DNA of 64,000 nucleotides from the NCBI GenBank assembly GCA_949358305.1, contig OX442314.1, positions 13,013,060 through 13,077,059 of the forward strand, read 5' to 3'. A program made the position numbers and the translations under genes. Every line of letters starts with the position of its first letter. The stretch's first letter is position 1. The notes beneath the pieces were generated by a model, which did no database searches, was not told where the DNA came from, and saw nothing but the letters and a program-made list of their open reading frames with translations. Shown here one piece after another: positions 11,601 to 25,200 of the stretch. The DNA comes from Strigamia acuminata (taxonomy: Eukaryota; Arthropoda; Chilopoda; Geophilomorpha; Linotaeniidae).

Positions 11601-14600
11601 TACCTGTTGAGACGGGTTTGCCATTTCATTTGCACGCTGCATTTGCTTTGGCTGCAAACCGACGCCATTTATGGACAGAAAATACGGGCGGCATGGGAAA
11701 CTTGAAGTCTCGATGGAACGAGGCATTGAAAACGGAGGCTCTGGTTACATGTTTCACAGAGTTGCTGGATAAGTTGAAATCTTCAGATGAATACCACGAA
11801 TTGGAGGATTACAAGTTTGACTATATTTGGCCCGTTCTTGGCAATGTTCACCACGAGTTTCACGGATTTGTCGAAAGAGTTTACCACAAATTGTGCAAAT
11901 CTGACGCGTGTCTGTGGAAAACCGACGATGGACGATGGATTACATTTGCGCAGTCACGTTTCTTAAATTTTTCAATTCTGTGGTCGCAAAAGTTTTGCGA
12001 TGCTGCTAAACGAGCAATGAAAAGAGAATTTCAACTAATTGCACCCGAGTGCGGCTTGGTTTTCATTTCTCCCGAAGTTCAATATAGTGTGGAGACATTT
12101 TTCAAAGATGAATTCGATGCAAAATCGTTCGACGAAGTCAAGTTTTTCTCCAACATTTATTTCCCGCATATAAAACACTACGACTGTGACCTTGCCAACG
12201 AGATTCTCCTAGAAATCTTAATCACTACGCACGCTCATGAACAATACTTGAGACAATTATTGGAGGATACTCCGTGCATTCCAGCTGGTGTGGATGGCGG
12301 TGTCAGAGTCCGACCCATGGATTTGGTTCATTCTGAATGTGCAATCCATAAACTGTACTTTGAAGGCGAAAATAGATTTCCTCATGGAGAATTCAGAAAA
12401 CCAGAAATTCAAAAGATTCTGATCTCATTTGGAATGCCCGCGACTGCTTCGACTGAAATGTTGCTGGAACGTGCACAAACGGTGCAACTTCTGTTCGATC
12501 AGGGATTAGTCGAAGAAGCAAAAACAAGAAGCAAACTTATTTTGGATAATCTTACGGGACACCACATTTCGGATTCAATTTACGAAAAGCTTCTGAGGAT
12601 TTCATTTGTGTTTGCTTTGTCACAACCTTCCGATTGGGCTTTACCGTGGTACAATTCAAAAGCTGGAAATCGTGTTTATAGTCCTCAAGAGGTTTTTTCG
12701 AAGAATTCGACAAAAGCTGTGTGTTTTGTAGCGCCTATTTTGGACGATGAAGGCGTACAAAATGCAAGCACATTGAGTAACCAATTAGGATGTTCACGCC
12801 ATATTCCTTCCCCCAGACTGGTTTTGGAACAACTAAGGATTTTATCTTCATTATTGCCAATGAAGTGCACGACACAGCAAATTGAAATGGTAAGTTATTC
12901 ATTTATTTTTGGCAGTGAGTACAAGTATCTTTCGATTTACACGATTAATTGATTCAGAAATCACACGAATCGAATTAGCATTGGAGATTGGGTCAACAGG
13001 AGGTGGACATTCTCGTCAATATGTGCACACAATTTTTAGGGCCCAATGAGTTCTACATGGATTCATTTGCATTGTATTTTTTTGAAATCGCATTATAGCC
13101 AAATCCTGTAAAGGGAGACTTCGTATAACGAGGGATACTTGTACGCAATTGCAACAACTGTGTGAATGCATTTGATTCATAATTCTTTTTTTTCAAAGAT
13201 GCAAGACATCGTGTCAGAATGTTACAAGACACTCCAAAGCCTGTTGAAATCTGCTTCCGAACACCTGGAACCATTAATCAACGAATTTTCAACTTTACCG
13301 CTTCTGCTGTTTAATCCGGCAGTATTTGTACCTTGCCACTATGTATGCTGCGAACATACACCGGAGATGTATGCGCCTTACTTATATTCGATTAAGGGAA
13401 CGGCATACGAGAAATATGCGGATTTGTTGTTGAAGTTTGGTATAAAGCAGGCGTTCTCTATTGAGGATTACATTGATGCTTTACAACGAATGAAAGAAAA
13501 ACATGGCAATAATCAATTACCTGCAGATACACTTCAGATTGCTGTACATTTGTGCAAAAATATATCGGACGCTATCGATGACGATGAGTCATCAGCTAAT
13601 CTGGACGGGTTGTTGGTACTTGATCAAAAGGGGATTTTGTTCCCGGTCTCCAGTTTGACTTTCTGGGAACTGGACATGAAAGAAATCCCTGAAAAACTTA
13701 TGGTTGGTGCCAATATTTGCAATGGGAAGATTCCTCGAGTTATTGCGCTGAAACTTGGAGTTCGTATTCAACGTGAAATGGTAGCGCAAATGTTTTACAA
13801 ACCATTATTTGAAATCGGGGAGAGTTTTGGCCAGCACGAAGAACTGACAACAAGAATACACAACATATTGGACGAATACAGCAGCAACTCTGACGTAATA
13901 AACGAAATGATCCAAAATGCGGATGATGCCGGCGCCACCGAAATTCGCTTCATACTGGACCAAAGGCAACTACCGATCGACTCGAATCTTCTAAGTGACA
14001 ACTGGAAGCATCTGCAAGGACCTTCACTCATCGTATACAACAACAAAACATTTGAAGAAAAGGATTTTGAGGGAATCCGAGATCTGGGGCTTGGGAGTAA
14101 ACGTGAAGATCCAAATTTGACTGGCAAGTTCGGCATCGGTTTCAACACTGTTTATCGCCTGACGGACGTACCAATGTTTATTAGTAACAATGCAGTTTTG
14201 TGTGTCTTGGACCCGCACATGGAGTACGTGCCTACAGCCACTGCAAAAGCTCCTGGTGGAAAATTCGACTTGACTGAAGATTTTGAAGCGACCTACGCAA
14301 ACATAATGCTCGGATTTAAACCGGTTGACGACTTAAAGCTTGAGAAGTCAACTGTGTTTCGATTGCCGCTCAGAAGCAGAGGGCAAGTGATACAATCGAA
14401 GATTGCAGATCCAATTGAACTGAAGGAATTGATCGAGATTTTTAATAAGTTCGAGTCTGAAGCAGTGGATTTTTTTTTCTTTTTAAAGAATGTGGAAAAA
14501 ATTCGAATTAGTTACGTCGATCACAACGGAAAGTTATATAAAGACTTGAGTTTCGTTTCTGAAATGTCTAACGAGGATAGGAGCAAAAAGAACAATTTCT

Positions 14601-17600
14601 TAAACGTTTTGAGAAGTAAAAATGAACTTGTTGAAGATGCAACTGTTATGTACAGAATTACTGTCGGAAATGGTGAGAAATCGGAGCAATCAATGAAATT
14701 CAAATGGCAGATATTGCAAAGTCTAAGCTGCATGAAAGATGAGTTGCCACCCGAAGTGGCGAAGTTGAGAGAAACTGGAAAGTTGAAGGCATTGCCATTA
14801 GTCGGCATCGCAATGCCGCTTCACTCAAATCAATACAATAAACGAACGTATACAACTTTACCATTGCCAGGGAACAACGAATTACCGATTCACGTCAATG
14901 GTAAATTCATGCTGGACCAAGGCAGGAAGCAGTGCCACTTGGTAGGGGATGGCTCGTACAAGAAACAATGGAATGAATACTTAATCACCAAAGTATTAGC
15001 TCCGTTATACATCCAGGCGCTTGAAATTGTAAAAAACAATGTCAATTTGGAATGGGAAAAAACTCATTCGGATATAGGCGATGACATAAAATATCAAGAA
15101 ATTCTCATGAAGAGGTACCAACAGTATTTACCGACAACGAATGACCAACAACCGATTGGACATATTATGTTGAAGGAAATTTACCATTTGTTGCATAAAA
15201 ATAACTTGGATTTAACTTTTGGTATCAAAATTGATAATTATATGAGGCGAACTTTGACGTGGTTACCAATGTCTGAGGGTATACTTGACAAACTTGTTGA
15301 GAAAGAAGAACAGCCACTTGTTAGACTTTCAACAGGGGTTACTGGGGAACAGAAGAAGGTCAATACAACAACAAAAAATGATCATATTCGCAGCTTATTA
15401 GAAATAGTTAGTTTTCCAAAATATCACTTGGGTTTTAATCGGGTCGTGGTGGAAATTTGCAGCACTGTAGAAATGGAGCCAAATGTTATAACCCCGATTG
15501 GCGTAGCAGAACACATGAAAAAAGTTGAAGACAACAAACTAGTTTTAAAAGCAAGTGTAGAAAAATTACCGGTAGAATTGGCAAAAACAATTTTAAACGA
15601 CAGCATGATTCATTGTTGCTTAAAATTCATACTAAAAGCAGAAAATGTTGAATTGGAAAACATTCCGCTCTTGTTGACAGCAGATGGTTATCTTCGCCGA
15701 TTTTCTGCAGATTATGAAGTGTACGATGCCTCAAACGCTGAACTTTTGCCAAGTCAAGGAAACCTATTCTGTAGTCCGTTCATCAACTTTACCGCCATGC
15801 CTGTGAAATATTGCCGCAAATTTGATGTTGCTGTTTTAGCTCAACACCTGCACAATGAATTACCCGATCTGTTTGGAGAATGTCAGAAAAAGCAACGACT
15901 TCAAAATATGGAGCTTATTTATAAAATCTTCCACTATTTAGCAAAAGATTCCGAAAATCGAGATTCAGCATTGGAGCGCGTTAAGCCATTGGAAGATTGG
16001 GCCTTACTGCCGGTGACTGTTCTTGACGCTCAAGAAACAACGAAGGACTTTCTTGTTACACTTCGATATGCACCTATTATCATATTGAAGATGAAGATGA
16101 AGATGAAGATGAAGATGAAGATGAGAGTGGTTAAGTTGTATGGCTGCTTAAGAAAACTTGGAGTGATGTTTGCAGACGTTAGCGATTTTTTTAAACCCGT
16201 TATGATGGGGAATTCACATCGGGTTTTAAAGGACTTCTTCAGCTGTCTCTGCGCTTGTCCACAGTCACCAGAAACCATAGTGAATGTGCTGTACTCGGCT
16301 CTGAGTAATGAAGTCCAAGAGGCAAATTTTGATCGCTTAAGTAACAAGGAGAAGAAAGTGTTGTTGGATTTCATCATTGAATCATTTTCGCATTCCATTA
16401 AAGACAATGAGACGCACATAGTGAAGAAGATTAAAGCATTGTCATTATTTCGAACGTTGGAAGGTAACTTCGTTAATTTGGAAGCCAAGTGCGATTACAT
16501 TGTTTGTACACAGAGAATTGAAGGTGCTGAATTGGACAGATTAAAGGACTTGGCAAATACAATATTACTTAAGAAAGAACTAAATAAGGAGGGAAAATTT
16601 TGCACAAATCTTAACATTTCTGTAATGTCCGATGTTGATTTGTATGCAAAATATATTATTCCAAACATGGCTAAATTCAGTATGCTGTCTATATTTGAAC
16701 ATCTGAAGTGGTTGCGTTTTGTAGCCTGGAGCAAAAAAAAAGATACATTATTCGAGCAGCTTGGAAAAACGCCATTCTTGCGAATAAACAATGGACAGTT
16801 TAGAGCAATTGCAGATTTGTACAGTGATTGTATTAAGAGAGAGTTTGAAACTATGATTCCCGAAGAAGAGTTTCTGCCAGGAGCGTTTTCAAAACTTTTA
16901 GAAAATAAGGAGAATTTAATTGAGTGGAATTTATATTTGCAAAGACTTGGTCTGAAATATGAACTTAGTGCTCACGCTTTTATCCAGTTAGCGAAAAACT
17001 TAGAATGTGAAGTTTCGGACAAAGAAACACTCGAACTAAAGAGCCAAATACTTGTGAAGTACCTATCCGTGCACTGCTACAGAATGACTAAAAACTTAGA
17101 CTCTTTTTGTAGTCAAGTGTCATCTATTAGGTTTATCTACAGTCACGTTATACCGGAAGACCTCAGTTTCTTACATCAACAGACTGTTGAATCTAATGGA
17201 CTAATATGTTATCGGAATAGCGTTGTCTGTGAGAACGAACGAGTTTGTTGGACAATTTCCAAGTTGTTGCCAAAATGGAGTTTACCTTCCGGTTTGAAGA
17301 GTGCAATTGAGCATCTGGCGTATCTCGAGCAGCCGAGTGTAGAAGATGTTACGACACACACGGAAAATATTTGCAACCGTTTGCAGAAATTAAAATTCGA
17401 GGAAAATACCACAACTAACATTAATGGAGTTAAAGAAATAAAATTACTCGGCGATGTTCTGGCAGAAATATTCGTTTTTCTGAAAGACAAATTGGATCAA
17501 AAGTCGCATTTGGCTGATCTATTGAAAAAAGTGCCTTGTGTACTCGTGGAAAATGAAAGAGCACTGGTGCGTCCTGATCAAGTTGTTTTTCAAAGTCCTG

Positions 17601-20047
17601 AGATTGATGAGTGTCCGCCATTTTTGTACAACTTACCAGCGAAATTATATAGGTAAATAATTAATATTTTGAATATCGCCTTCATAATTTTACTAATTTT
17701 TTTTAAATTTATTAAATATTTTTAGCTATCTCGAAGTTCTTCAAAAAATTGGCACGGAAAAATTGGTCACTCATCGCCACTACAGTTCAGCCTTGAATAT
17801 GTTCCACGCCACATACGGAGAAGGACCGATACTAAACCCAAATGTGAAACTGAGTCTTAAAAATGCATACGTTGGTTTTTTGACTGAATTAAGAAAAGAC
17901 GGTGCCGTATTACCGATAACTGAAGAACTCTATTTACCAGACGAACATTTTTGTTTGGTGAAGAGCACCCAAATTATTGTTCTTGATCTTGACGGTAAAA
18001 TTGACGTAGAATTACTGGCTCAAATGGATGGGAAGAAATGGAACACTGCAATGATCTCCGAAATGGATGGATCTACATCAACATTTGCAAGTGCTTTGTT
18101 GCACTTACCGACACTAATCCGACCAAAGTCATACGACCACTATATAAGCGAAACATTATCCAATAATTGTGAAAAATGTGCGGGAATTGAAAATGATTGC
18201 AAGGACAAGGACAGAATTCAGAGTTTGTTTTACGATTCCATGTTCACTCGTATTGTCACGAAAGTAATTAATCGCCATTCGTTTCACATGGAAGGAAGGG
18301 AAGCCAAGCTAGACGAAATTGCCGCCTTTTTCACCGACATAACTGTGAGTTGTTATGCTATTTTGAAGATAGCAAAACGGGTTAAAGGAAGTGAAAAAGT
18401 ATTGAACGAAACGAGCGTTGCAACGTATTGGCATAAAACAAGAAGCAATGCCGTTGATTTCATGGTTGCTCACGAACATGCAGACATGAAGACTAATTTC
18501 GTGGATAATTTAGTAAACATGGTTAATTCAGCTTGTCCATTTAAATCGCCTTCAGCTGCGAGCCATTTTCGTTCAATCTTCGACAAGTTGGATTTGTCTC
18601 GGCCATACGAATCTTTGAAAGAAATAATGAGAAGGGAATTACCAGACGGTGACATTGAAGATGACTATCGACCTAAATTGGGTTCATACGTTCCAGACGA
18701 TGTGAGCGGTTTATTGGATCCTAATCCGTTTAATTATTACAAGCCACTTGAATACATCGCGATTGAAACGGATGATCACAAAATTTACATTTATGGCCGG
18801 GTAGTAGAAAAAATCGAAGAAATTGACAACGATGGCTCACTCATGTGTAGATACAAAGTTGATGTTGGTGGAAACACGCCAGTCGAGAAAACGGCTTTGG
18901 ACATTTACAAGTTTATTTCTAATAAACAACTCAAAAGAGAAGTACACAAAGAGTATCCAGAATTGATGTTGGTTTGCTCAGACAGTCAAGGCGACAGTGG
19001 AACTGATAGACTTTCGCGACCAATGCAAGAAATCATGGATGAAATATCCGATCAAATCGAAGAAATTTGGAGAACTGTGCCACCTGAAAAAAGGGAATCA
19101 GCAATTCGTCGTTTGTACATGCTGTGGCATCCGGATAAGCATCCTGATAATAAAGAAGTATGTGAGGAAGCCTGCAAGTTTCTGCAGAATGAAGTTCGTC
19201 GTGTAGAAAATGGATTGCCCAGAAAGAAGAGAGAGTAATATGATTTTTTTTTCATGTTAAATGTCTCAATTTTTAAAATTTAAAATTTTGCGTTTTCAGT
19301 GAAGCAAAACCGTCGAAGTTTTGGGACGGTAATTTCGATCAGTGGGATAAACGGGCCAGACGAGAAGGAAAGAGACGCCGAAATTACAACCGAAGGGCGC
19401 GAGATAATTGGGGCCATTTTTCAGCGCCTAGAAGCTCGGACGTGCCACGGAGTTTTGCAAAAAGTTTAAATCCAGCGGCGAAACTTTGGTGCCAACAGGC
19501 CAAATTCGATTTAGACGCAGCTCTGAGCTTAGTTTCTCTTGCTAATCCGTCTTTTGAATGGGTTTTATACATATGTTATCAGGTATTGAGAGGAATAAAT
19601 TGTTATTTTTATTTTATAAAAATTAATAAATTTTGTGTTTGTTTTTAGGTAGCGCGGAAATGTTTGATTGCTTTGTTGTTTACAAAAACTTTGTATGAAA
19701 ATCAAAGTACTAATTTAATGGAATTAACTATGGATGTGTTAGAAGCGTTTGGGGAGGATCCGGGCGAAGTGCACGAGTCAGTGAAGGTGAATTTAACACG
19801 ATTTTAAAAAAAAAATGTTTAATTTTTTATTTTGAGTTGTTTTACACACACAATTACATTTTTCTAGTTTCTTGTTTCCAAAGAAGTTGATGAAGTTCGT
19901 CCTCTGAAACCACTTTGCGGCAAAACGAATCATCAGAACTATGTGCAGTACAGCGAGTGTTGTACGGAAGTTTTGGGGGCAGTTAAAAAATTACTGACTG
20001 TAGCTCAACATTTTACAAGTATAAAACAAAGTGAAAGTGAAGAATAA
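5650..20047 (+). CDS. SACS: Sacsin (giant HSP90-like/J-domain/HEPN co-chaperone), 5' end not found
   Basis: Sacsin is a cytoplasmic chaperone of about 4,500 aa linked to Hsp70 and to mitochondrial and intermediate-filament organisation. Visible exons: 5650-5735, 5789-5954, 6023-6115, 6176-6486, 6543-6725, 6778-7015, 7076-7246, 7311-7471, 7538-7796, 7867-8136, 8192-11391, 11561-12889, 13199-17652, 17726-19234, 19300-19582, 19649-19786, 19868-20047. All phases agree and give about 4,342 aa. Three sacsin repeats each carry a Bergerat-type ATP site: [25 protein letters not shown] (start), [23 protein letters not shown] (about residue 1,370), [25 protein letters not shown] (about 2,385). A J domain with the HPD motif ([10 protein letters not shown]) lies near 4,080-4,140, and a HEPN domain at about 4,190-4,335 ends the protein. 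The N-terminal ubiquitin-like domain of vertebrate sacsin is not visible; its exon may be upstream or absent. Confidence 0.95.
16087..16125 (+). repeat. GAAGAT hexamer microsatellite inside sacsin exon 13
   Basis: Six and a half tandem GAAGAT units are translated as alternating Lys-Met in the open sacsin frame. In a neighbouring frame they would read Asp-Glu, the more usual low-complexity coding sequence. The open frame continues without interruption on both sides. Confidence 0.8.
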
Positions 20048-21294
20048 TTTTTTTCCTTATTATAATTATTATATTTCCATTAATAACATTTTCATCTTAC
20101 ATGTTTTAGTCAAGTCATTTGATTCGTATAATTTAAATATTGAATCTTAACTGTTTTTATGCAGTGTAACTAATTCATGTTAGTCTACTTAAAAAAGTGT
20201 ATTTTATGATTTGTATTGTACTTACTCCGTGTGTGAATTTTCTATATTTAACTGTAATTGTATTTTTCATACACAAGTTTAAATATTTTCTGAGATGTTT
20301 TTTTTGTTCTTGACTTGATTTTGAAATTTTTTATTGGTTAATAAATGGTACATTCTAGTATTTGCTTAGTCTCGTTGCTAGTTGCGATTCGCTATTTAGA
20401 TTCAGTTTTGGTTTATCTTTCCATTTCACAGCCATGGGTTGATCAATAAATAACGAACAATAACTAATTTTTTTCTGAAATTAATCAAGGAGATAACCAA
20501 CTGTTATTCCGCTTCTCGCAGAGACTATTTTTAGACAAGATTCTTCCAAAGTTGATGCTAATTTTGAATAAAGCATGGTAAGTGAATAAATTACAGAACC
20601 TAAATGTATGACTAGCAAGAGACTTTATTTATATTCGATCTTCTTAAAATACTATCAGAAAGTTATACTGATCGTTGTGGGCTAATTAAACTAACTTACT
20701 TTCTTCATACCTGAACATGTAAGCAACAAACATAAAATTATCAAGATGAAAATGTATTTAAATGTTTGTATTTTTCCCTTTTTTATTTAAAAAGTAGTAA
20801 TTTGGTTTACAGTATGGAAAAATGCTGGCTTTATTAGACATATTTCATATGACTACGGTATGTTTGGTTTCAAAAATATATACCAGAAAATACAAAATAC
20901 AATGCTTTGGATCGTGGTAGGTAGCGCGCATTGAGGAAGAGCGAAATCGAATTGCGCTCTTGATCAAACGCGCCTTTTCAACAGTGTTGCTGCATTGCGC
21001 GCTTTTTCAATTCGGCTGATTGTTATGTAATTTATTTTCGCGTTATTTCAATTGGTGTATTTCTAATTTTGCGGTTATTCAGTTTGTTTTTTTATGATTT
21101 AGCTGTTCTTCAATTTTTGTTTTTATGGTTTTGCGGTTCTTCAATTTGTTTTTTTTTTGTAATTCTGCGCTTATTCAATTTGTTTTAAAATTATTTTGCG
21201 GTTATTCAATGTGTTTTAAAATTATTTTGCGGTTATTCAATGTGTTTTAAAATTATTTTGCGGTTATTCAATGTGTTTTAAAATTATTTTGCGG
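20048..21294. other. Spacer after sacsin, no gene seen
   Basis: The first 300 bp are AT-rich 3' flank, with an AATAAA at about 20340 as the likeliest sacsin poly(A) signal. Around 20920-21010 there is a GC-richer stretch with partly self-complementary AAGAGCG and CGCTCTT words. From about 21066 it becomes the minisatellite described separately. No open frame resembles a protein. Confidence 0.5.
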
Positions 21295-21302
21295 TTATTC
21301 AT
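21066..21302. repeat. 31 bp minisatellite
   Basis: The last four units are nearly identical 31-mers built on GTTATTCAATGTGTTTTAAA plus ATTATTTTGCG. Upstream units are increasingly diverged but keep TGCGGTTCTTCAATTTG. The array runs into the glycosylase gene and supplies its stop codon at 21295-21297. Confidence 0.8.
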
Positions 21303-21827
21303 ATTTACTTCCTCGCACATAAAATCTTAGCGGTTTTTCCGCCCATTCCTCACCGGCGGATTTTATTCCGATCCGCGGTGCAACAGCGATACACGTGTCC
21401 GGTGTTTCCCAACCCTTTTCTTCCCACAAAAATTCGCACGTCGACAAATCACGCCGATCTACATCTTTAGTAATCGCCATAGACATGCACAGTTTCGACG
21501 GTCCGTTGCATAACTTATCGCATTTCAACGATCGCTTGTTTTTGAGTCGTTCGGTTCGAAGTTCCTGCATTTGATCCAGTCCTTCGAGCGGTTGTAACGA
21601 GCGAATGAGTACGGCCGATCCGTCACCTGCAAAGTGAAAAATTTGACATTTTTAATGAATTAAAAGGATTTGTAATCGTTACCTTCGCTCGAGATATTGA
21701 AGCAGTAATACATGCTGTAGACGAAGTAAACGTACGGGGTTCCTGGGTCCATGAACATGGCAGTGTTACGTGCTGTTCGTTTACCATTATGAGAATGGAA
21801 CGCTTTATTTTCTCCACATAAGTAATG
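21295..21827 (-). CDS. MPG: DNA-3-methyladenine glycosylase (AAG/MPG family), 3' half only
   Basis: MPG excises alkylated and deaminated purines in nuclear base-excision repair. Two exons are readable: 21827-21683 and 21626-21295, about 158 codons. They contain HSHNGKRTARNTAMFM, PGTPYVYFVYSMYYCFNISS, LQPLEGLDQM, GPSKLCMSMAI and EKPLRFYVRGS, matching the C-terminal half of the family in order, including the histidine and asparagine that line the base pocket. The N-terminal half, including the VETEAY strand with the catalytic glutamate, is not found in the 420 bp upstream before the sacsin-like pseudogene starts. The stop codon lies inside a minisatellite unit, so the C-terminus is a little short. 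Either the gene is broken by a rearrangement or its 5' exons sit beyond an intron that contains the pseudogene. Confidence 0.8.
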
Positions 21828-22246
21828 CTGTTTCTTGGTTTTTCGCGTGTTCTAGGGTTTTTTTCTTTTTTTTTCCTAACAAGGAGGGGCACCCCCTTGA
21901 CCCCCCCCCCCCCCCCCGCGAACCTCACCTTAACCGGTTTTTCTAATGTGGTGGAGAAATAGGCACTTATTTAGTGGGGATATGGTATTACGCATTAGTC
22001 ATTCCTGGTTTGTGTCTTTAATTTCATTGGTCTCCTGGCTGAGGAGCCTTTCTGTGGCCATCCACTTCTCGGAGAGTATACGTTTACTCAAGTTTTCGTT
22101 GAAGTGGAAAAAAAGGATAATGGGCTGTTTGCCCAAAAAAAAGCACGACAGGAAAGCCGGTCCTTGGAATTTAATTTATTTATATTTGCAATCTGGCATG
22201 GATAAATTATCCATGCCAGATTGCAAATATCACTTCAACCACCCTA
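21828..22246. other. Junction between the truncated glycosylase and the truncated sacsin copy
   Basis: It contains a C run at about 21901-21917, a stretch with no recognisable coding sequence on either strand, and the palindrome at 22182-22230. No exon of MPG or sacsin could be found here. Confidence 0.5.
22182..22230. repeat. Perfect 24 bp palindrome with 1 nt spacer
   Basis: Arms 22182-22205 and 22207-22230 are exact reverse complements (right arm begins TTATCCATGCCAGATTGC). It lies 17 bp before the first recognisable codon of the sacsin-like pseudogene. Confidence 0.9.
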
Positions 22247-25200
22247 TGGTTTAGTTTTAGTTTCGCCAGAAGTACAAACTACACTTCAGAATCTTTTACC
22301 CGTTTACTTAAACACACGGTCTCATACCGACGAAACTTCCGAGTTTGACTTTTTGGGAATTGGACATGAAAGAAATCCCAGACAAACTCATGATTGACGC
22401 TAATTTCTGTAGCCGGGGCATTCCTAGAGATATCGCTATTTCACTCGGAGTACAACTACAGCGCTGTACGGTGCTAGACAAATTTTCAACTCCATTTTTT
22501 GAAGATGGCGAAGCTTTTGGACAACACGAGGACTTGACTACAAGAATAAAGAACATACTGAACGAATACAGCAACCAATCCGACGTCATCAGTGAAAGGA
22601 TTCAAACTGCGGACGATGCTGGAGCGACTGAGATCCGTTTCATTCTGGACGAACGACAATTGCCAACTGATTCGAAAACCCTATTGAGTGACAACTGGAA
22701 ACACTTGCAAGGACCGGCCTTGGTTGTGTACAACAACAAACCTTTCTTGAAAAAAGATTTTGACGGAATTAAGAAACTGGGATTGGGCAGTAAGCGTGAA
22801 GACGCGGAACTTACTGGAAAATTCGGTATTGGCTTCAACACCGTTTACCATTTGACCGATGTGCCCATGTTCGTGAGCAATGGCGAGAAATTGTGCGTTT
22901 TGGATCCTCACCGGCAGTACGTGCCCACTGCGAGGGTCACTGCACCCGGTGGATTGTTCAACATCACGGAAAACTTCAAAAAAATCTACTGCGGCGTGTT
23001 AGCGGGATTTCGACCGGTCGAGGACTTGGATTTTGCTCAGTCGACGGTTTTCCGTTTGCCGTTGCGAAGGACTCTGCAATTCTTGGCTTCGGAAATTGGT
23101 GAGGGAACCAGCGTTGAAGAGATGAAGGAAATGTTGACTCAATTTATGGTAAATGCAAAAGATTACCTTATATTCTTGAGAAACGTCGAGAAAATTTATA
23201 TCACTATTGTGGATACGCGAGGCATCGTTGTGAGCGACTCGGTTTATTACTACGAAATGTCGGACGAAGATCGGCAGAAGAAGATTGATTTCTTTCGAGA
23301 TGTGTACAGTAATGTGCAGTTGAATGCCGATGCAGTGGTACAGTACAAGCTGAATCTGTTTAATCCGTTCAAAGAAGATCCGAACGAGTGGCTAATTCTA
23401 CAGCGCGTGAGTGCATGAAAAATGATGTACCGGTCGTTTTAACAGATTTGATCGCTAGGAAAGTGTTAGTGGCATCACCCATGGTTGGAATACCAACTCC
23501 ATTAGGTTTACCTTGCTTCAAAGAATCGAAAATGTACAAAACATTGCCTTTACCAGGAAATCTTGCACTTCAGGTGCACATAAATGCTAAATTTATTTTG
23601 GATTCTGGCAGAAAACACTGTTATATGCACAAGGACGGGTCATATAAAACTATCTGGAATAACTATTTGATCGTCCATGTTATGGCTCCTTTGTATGTTC
23701 AGGCTCTTGAAAGTTTGAAGGAAAATGTCTGCATTGAATGGACCAATACATCATCTAAAGACGTTCAGGAAAATCTAGCGTGCAAGTATCAGGTGTATTT
23801 TCCAGTTGCTTCACCAAATTCCAACCAAATAGAGTTGCTACTTATGGGAGAAATTTATCGATTAATTTATGTGAATAATTTGAGGTTGTTGTTTGGTGTT
23901 ACACTTAGTAAGGATTCAAAGAAACAACTCTTGTGGTTGTCTACGGGCGAAGGGATTTTGGATTTTCTTGATGAAGATTTTGGAGAGGCCACTCTGAAAA
24001 TAAATTGCATTCAGAACGTTTTGGAAAAAGTTGATTTTTCTAAACTTTATCGTGGTTTCAACGAAATAATGAAACAGCTTTCGGTGCCTTTGAACTTCAA
24101 ATTGAAGAGTATTTCACCGGGATTGGTAGCGGGGTATATGAAAACAGTAAACGATGATAAGTTGATTCTGCCAGCGACCATTGAAAAACGTATGCCAATT
24201 AAGAGATCATTTGGAGCCGAGCAGAAATTAATGCCATCTTTAGCCGTTCGAACCAATGCTCAAAATTTGCCAACGGAAATTGCTAATACAGTTTTATACG
24301 AAGACGAAATGCATCATTCTTTGCCATACATTTTGAAAGGAGGAATCGACGATTTAACCGGAATTCCGTTACTGCTGACAACGGACGATCATGTGCGACG
24401 ATTTTTATCGAGTTACGAACTTTATGAATCATCTAAATTCCAATATTTGCCTAGTCAAGGTGAACTGTTCTGCAGTCGCAAATTGAATGTTGACACATTA
24501 CCTAAGCAGTTTTGTCAAGAATTCACAGTAACTTCAATTGCAAGACACATAGGCGTAGAATTGCCGCATTTGGATAACGAAGAGAAACTAGAAACTGATC
24601 AAATTGACAATTTAATTTGGAAAATTGTGAAATTTCTTACTACTGTCGATTATTCCGGAATTAGGGATTCATCTGCCATTAAGCACACTCTAAGACACTC
24701 TAATGTCACATCAGAGCATTGTGTTACTCACTTCTCGGCTGGGCAACAATAAGTCCTTTTGTAAAAATATAGGTGTTAAAGTTGTAAGTTCAGTAGACGT
24801 CTATAAGAATTATATCATTCCGGACTTGAATAACGTCAGCTTGAAATCGCTGATCAAACACATGAAATGGATTAAAGGCAACGCGATTCTTGATGAATCG
24901 TTGTGCAAGCAATTAGGATAGAAATCATTAATCGGGACTACAATTGGGCAAGTGAAAGCAGTCGAACAATTTTACGCCGAAGGGATATGTCGAATATTCG
25001 GAAGTATGATGTCGGAAGATGATTTCATTCCCCAATTTTTCTGGACAGCTGTAACGGAAGACTGTGGAAGTGGTTCTCGAATTTTAAACGACTGGGAGTC
25101 ATTCTTCAAGCAATTGGGTTTGAAAACGAAACTCGGTGGTGATGTATTCCTCGAGCTGGCTAAAAAACTTGAAGCAAACAAGAAGACAATGGACGACCTG

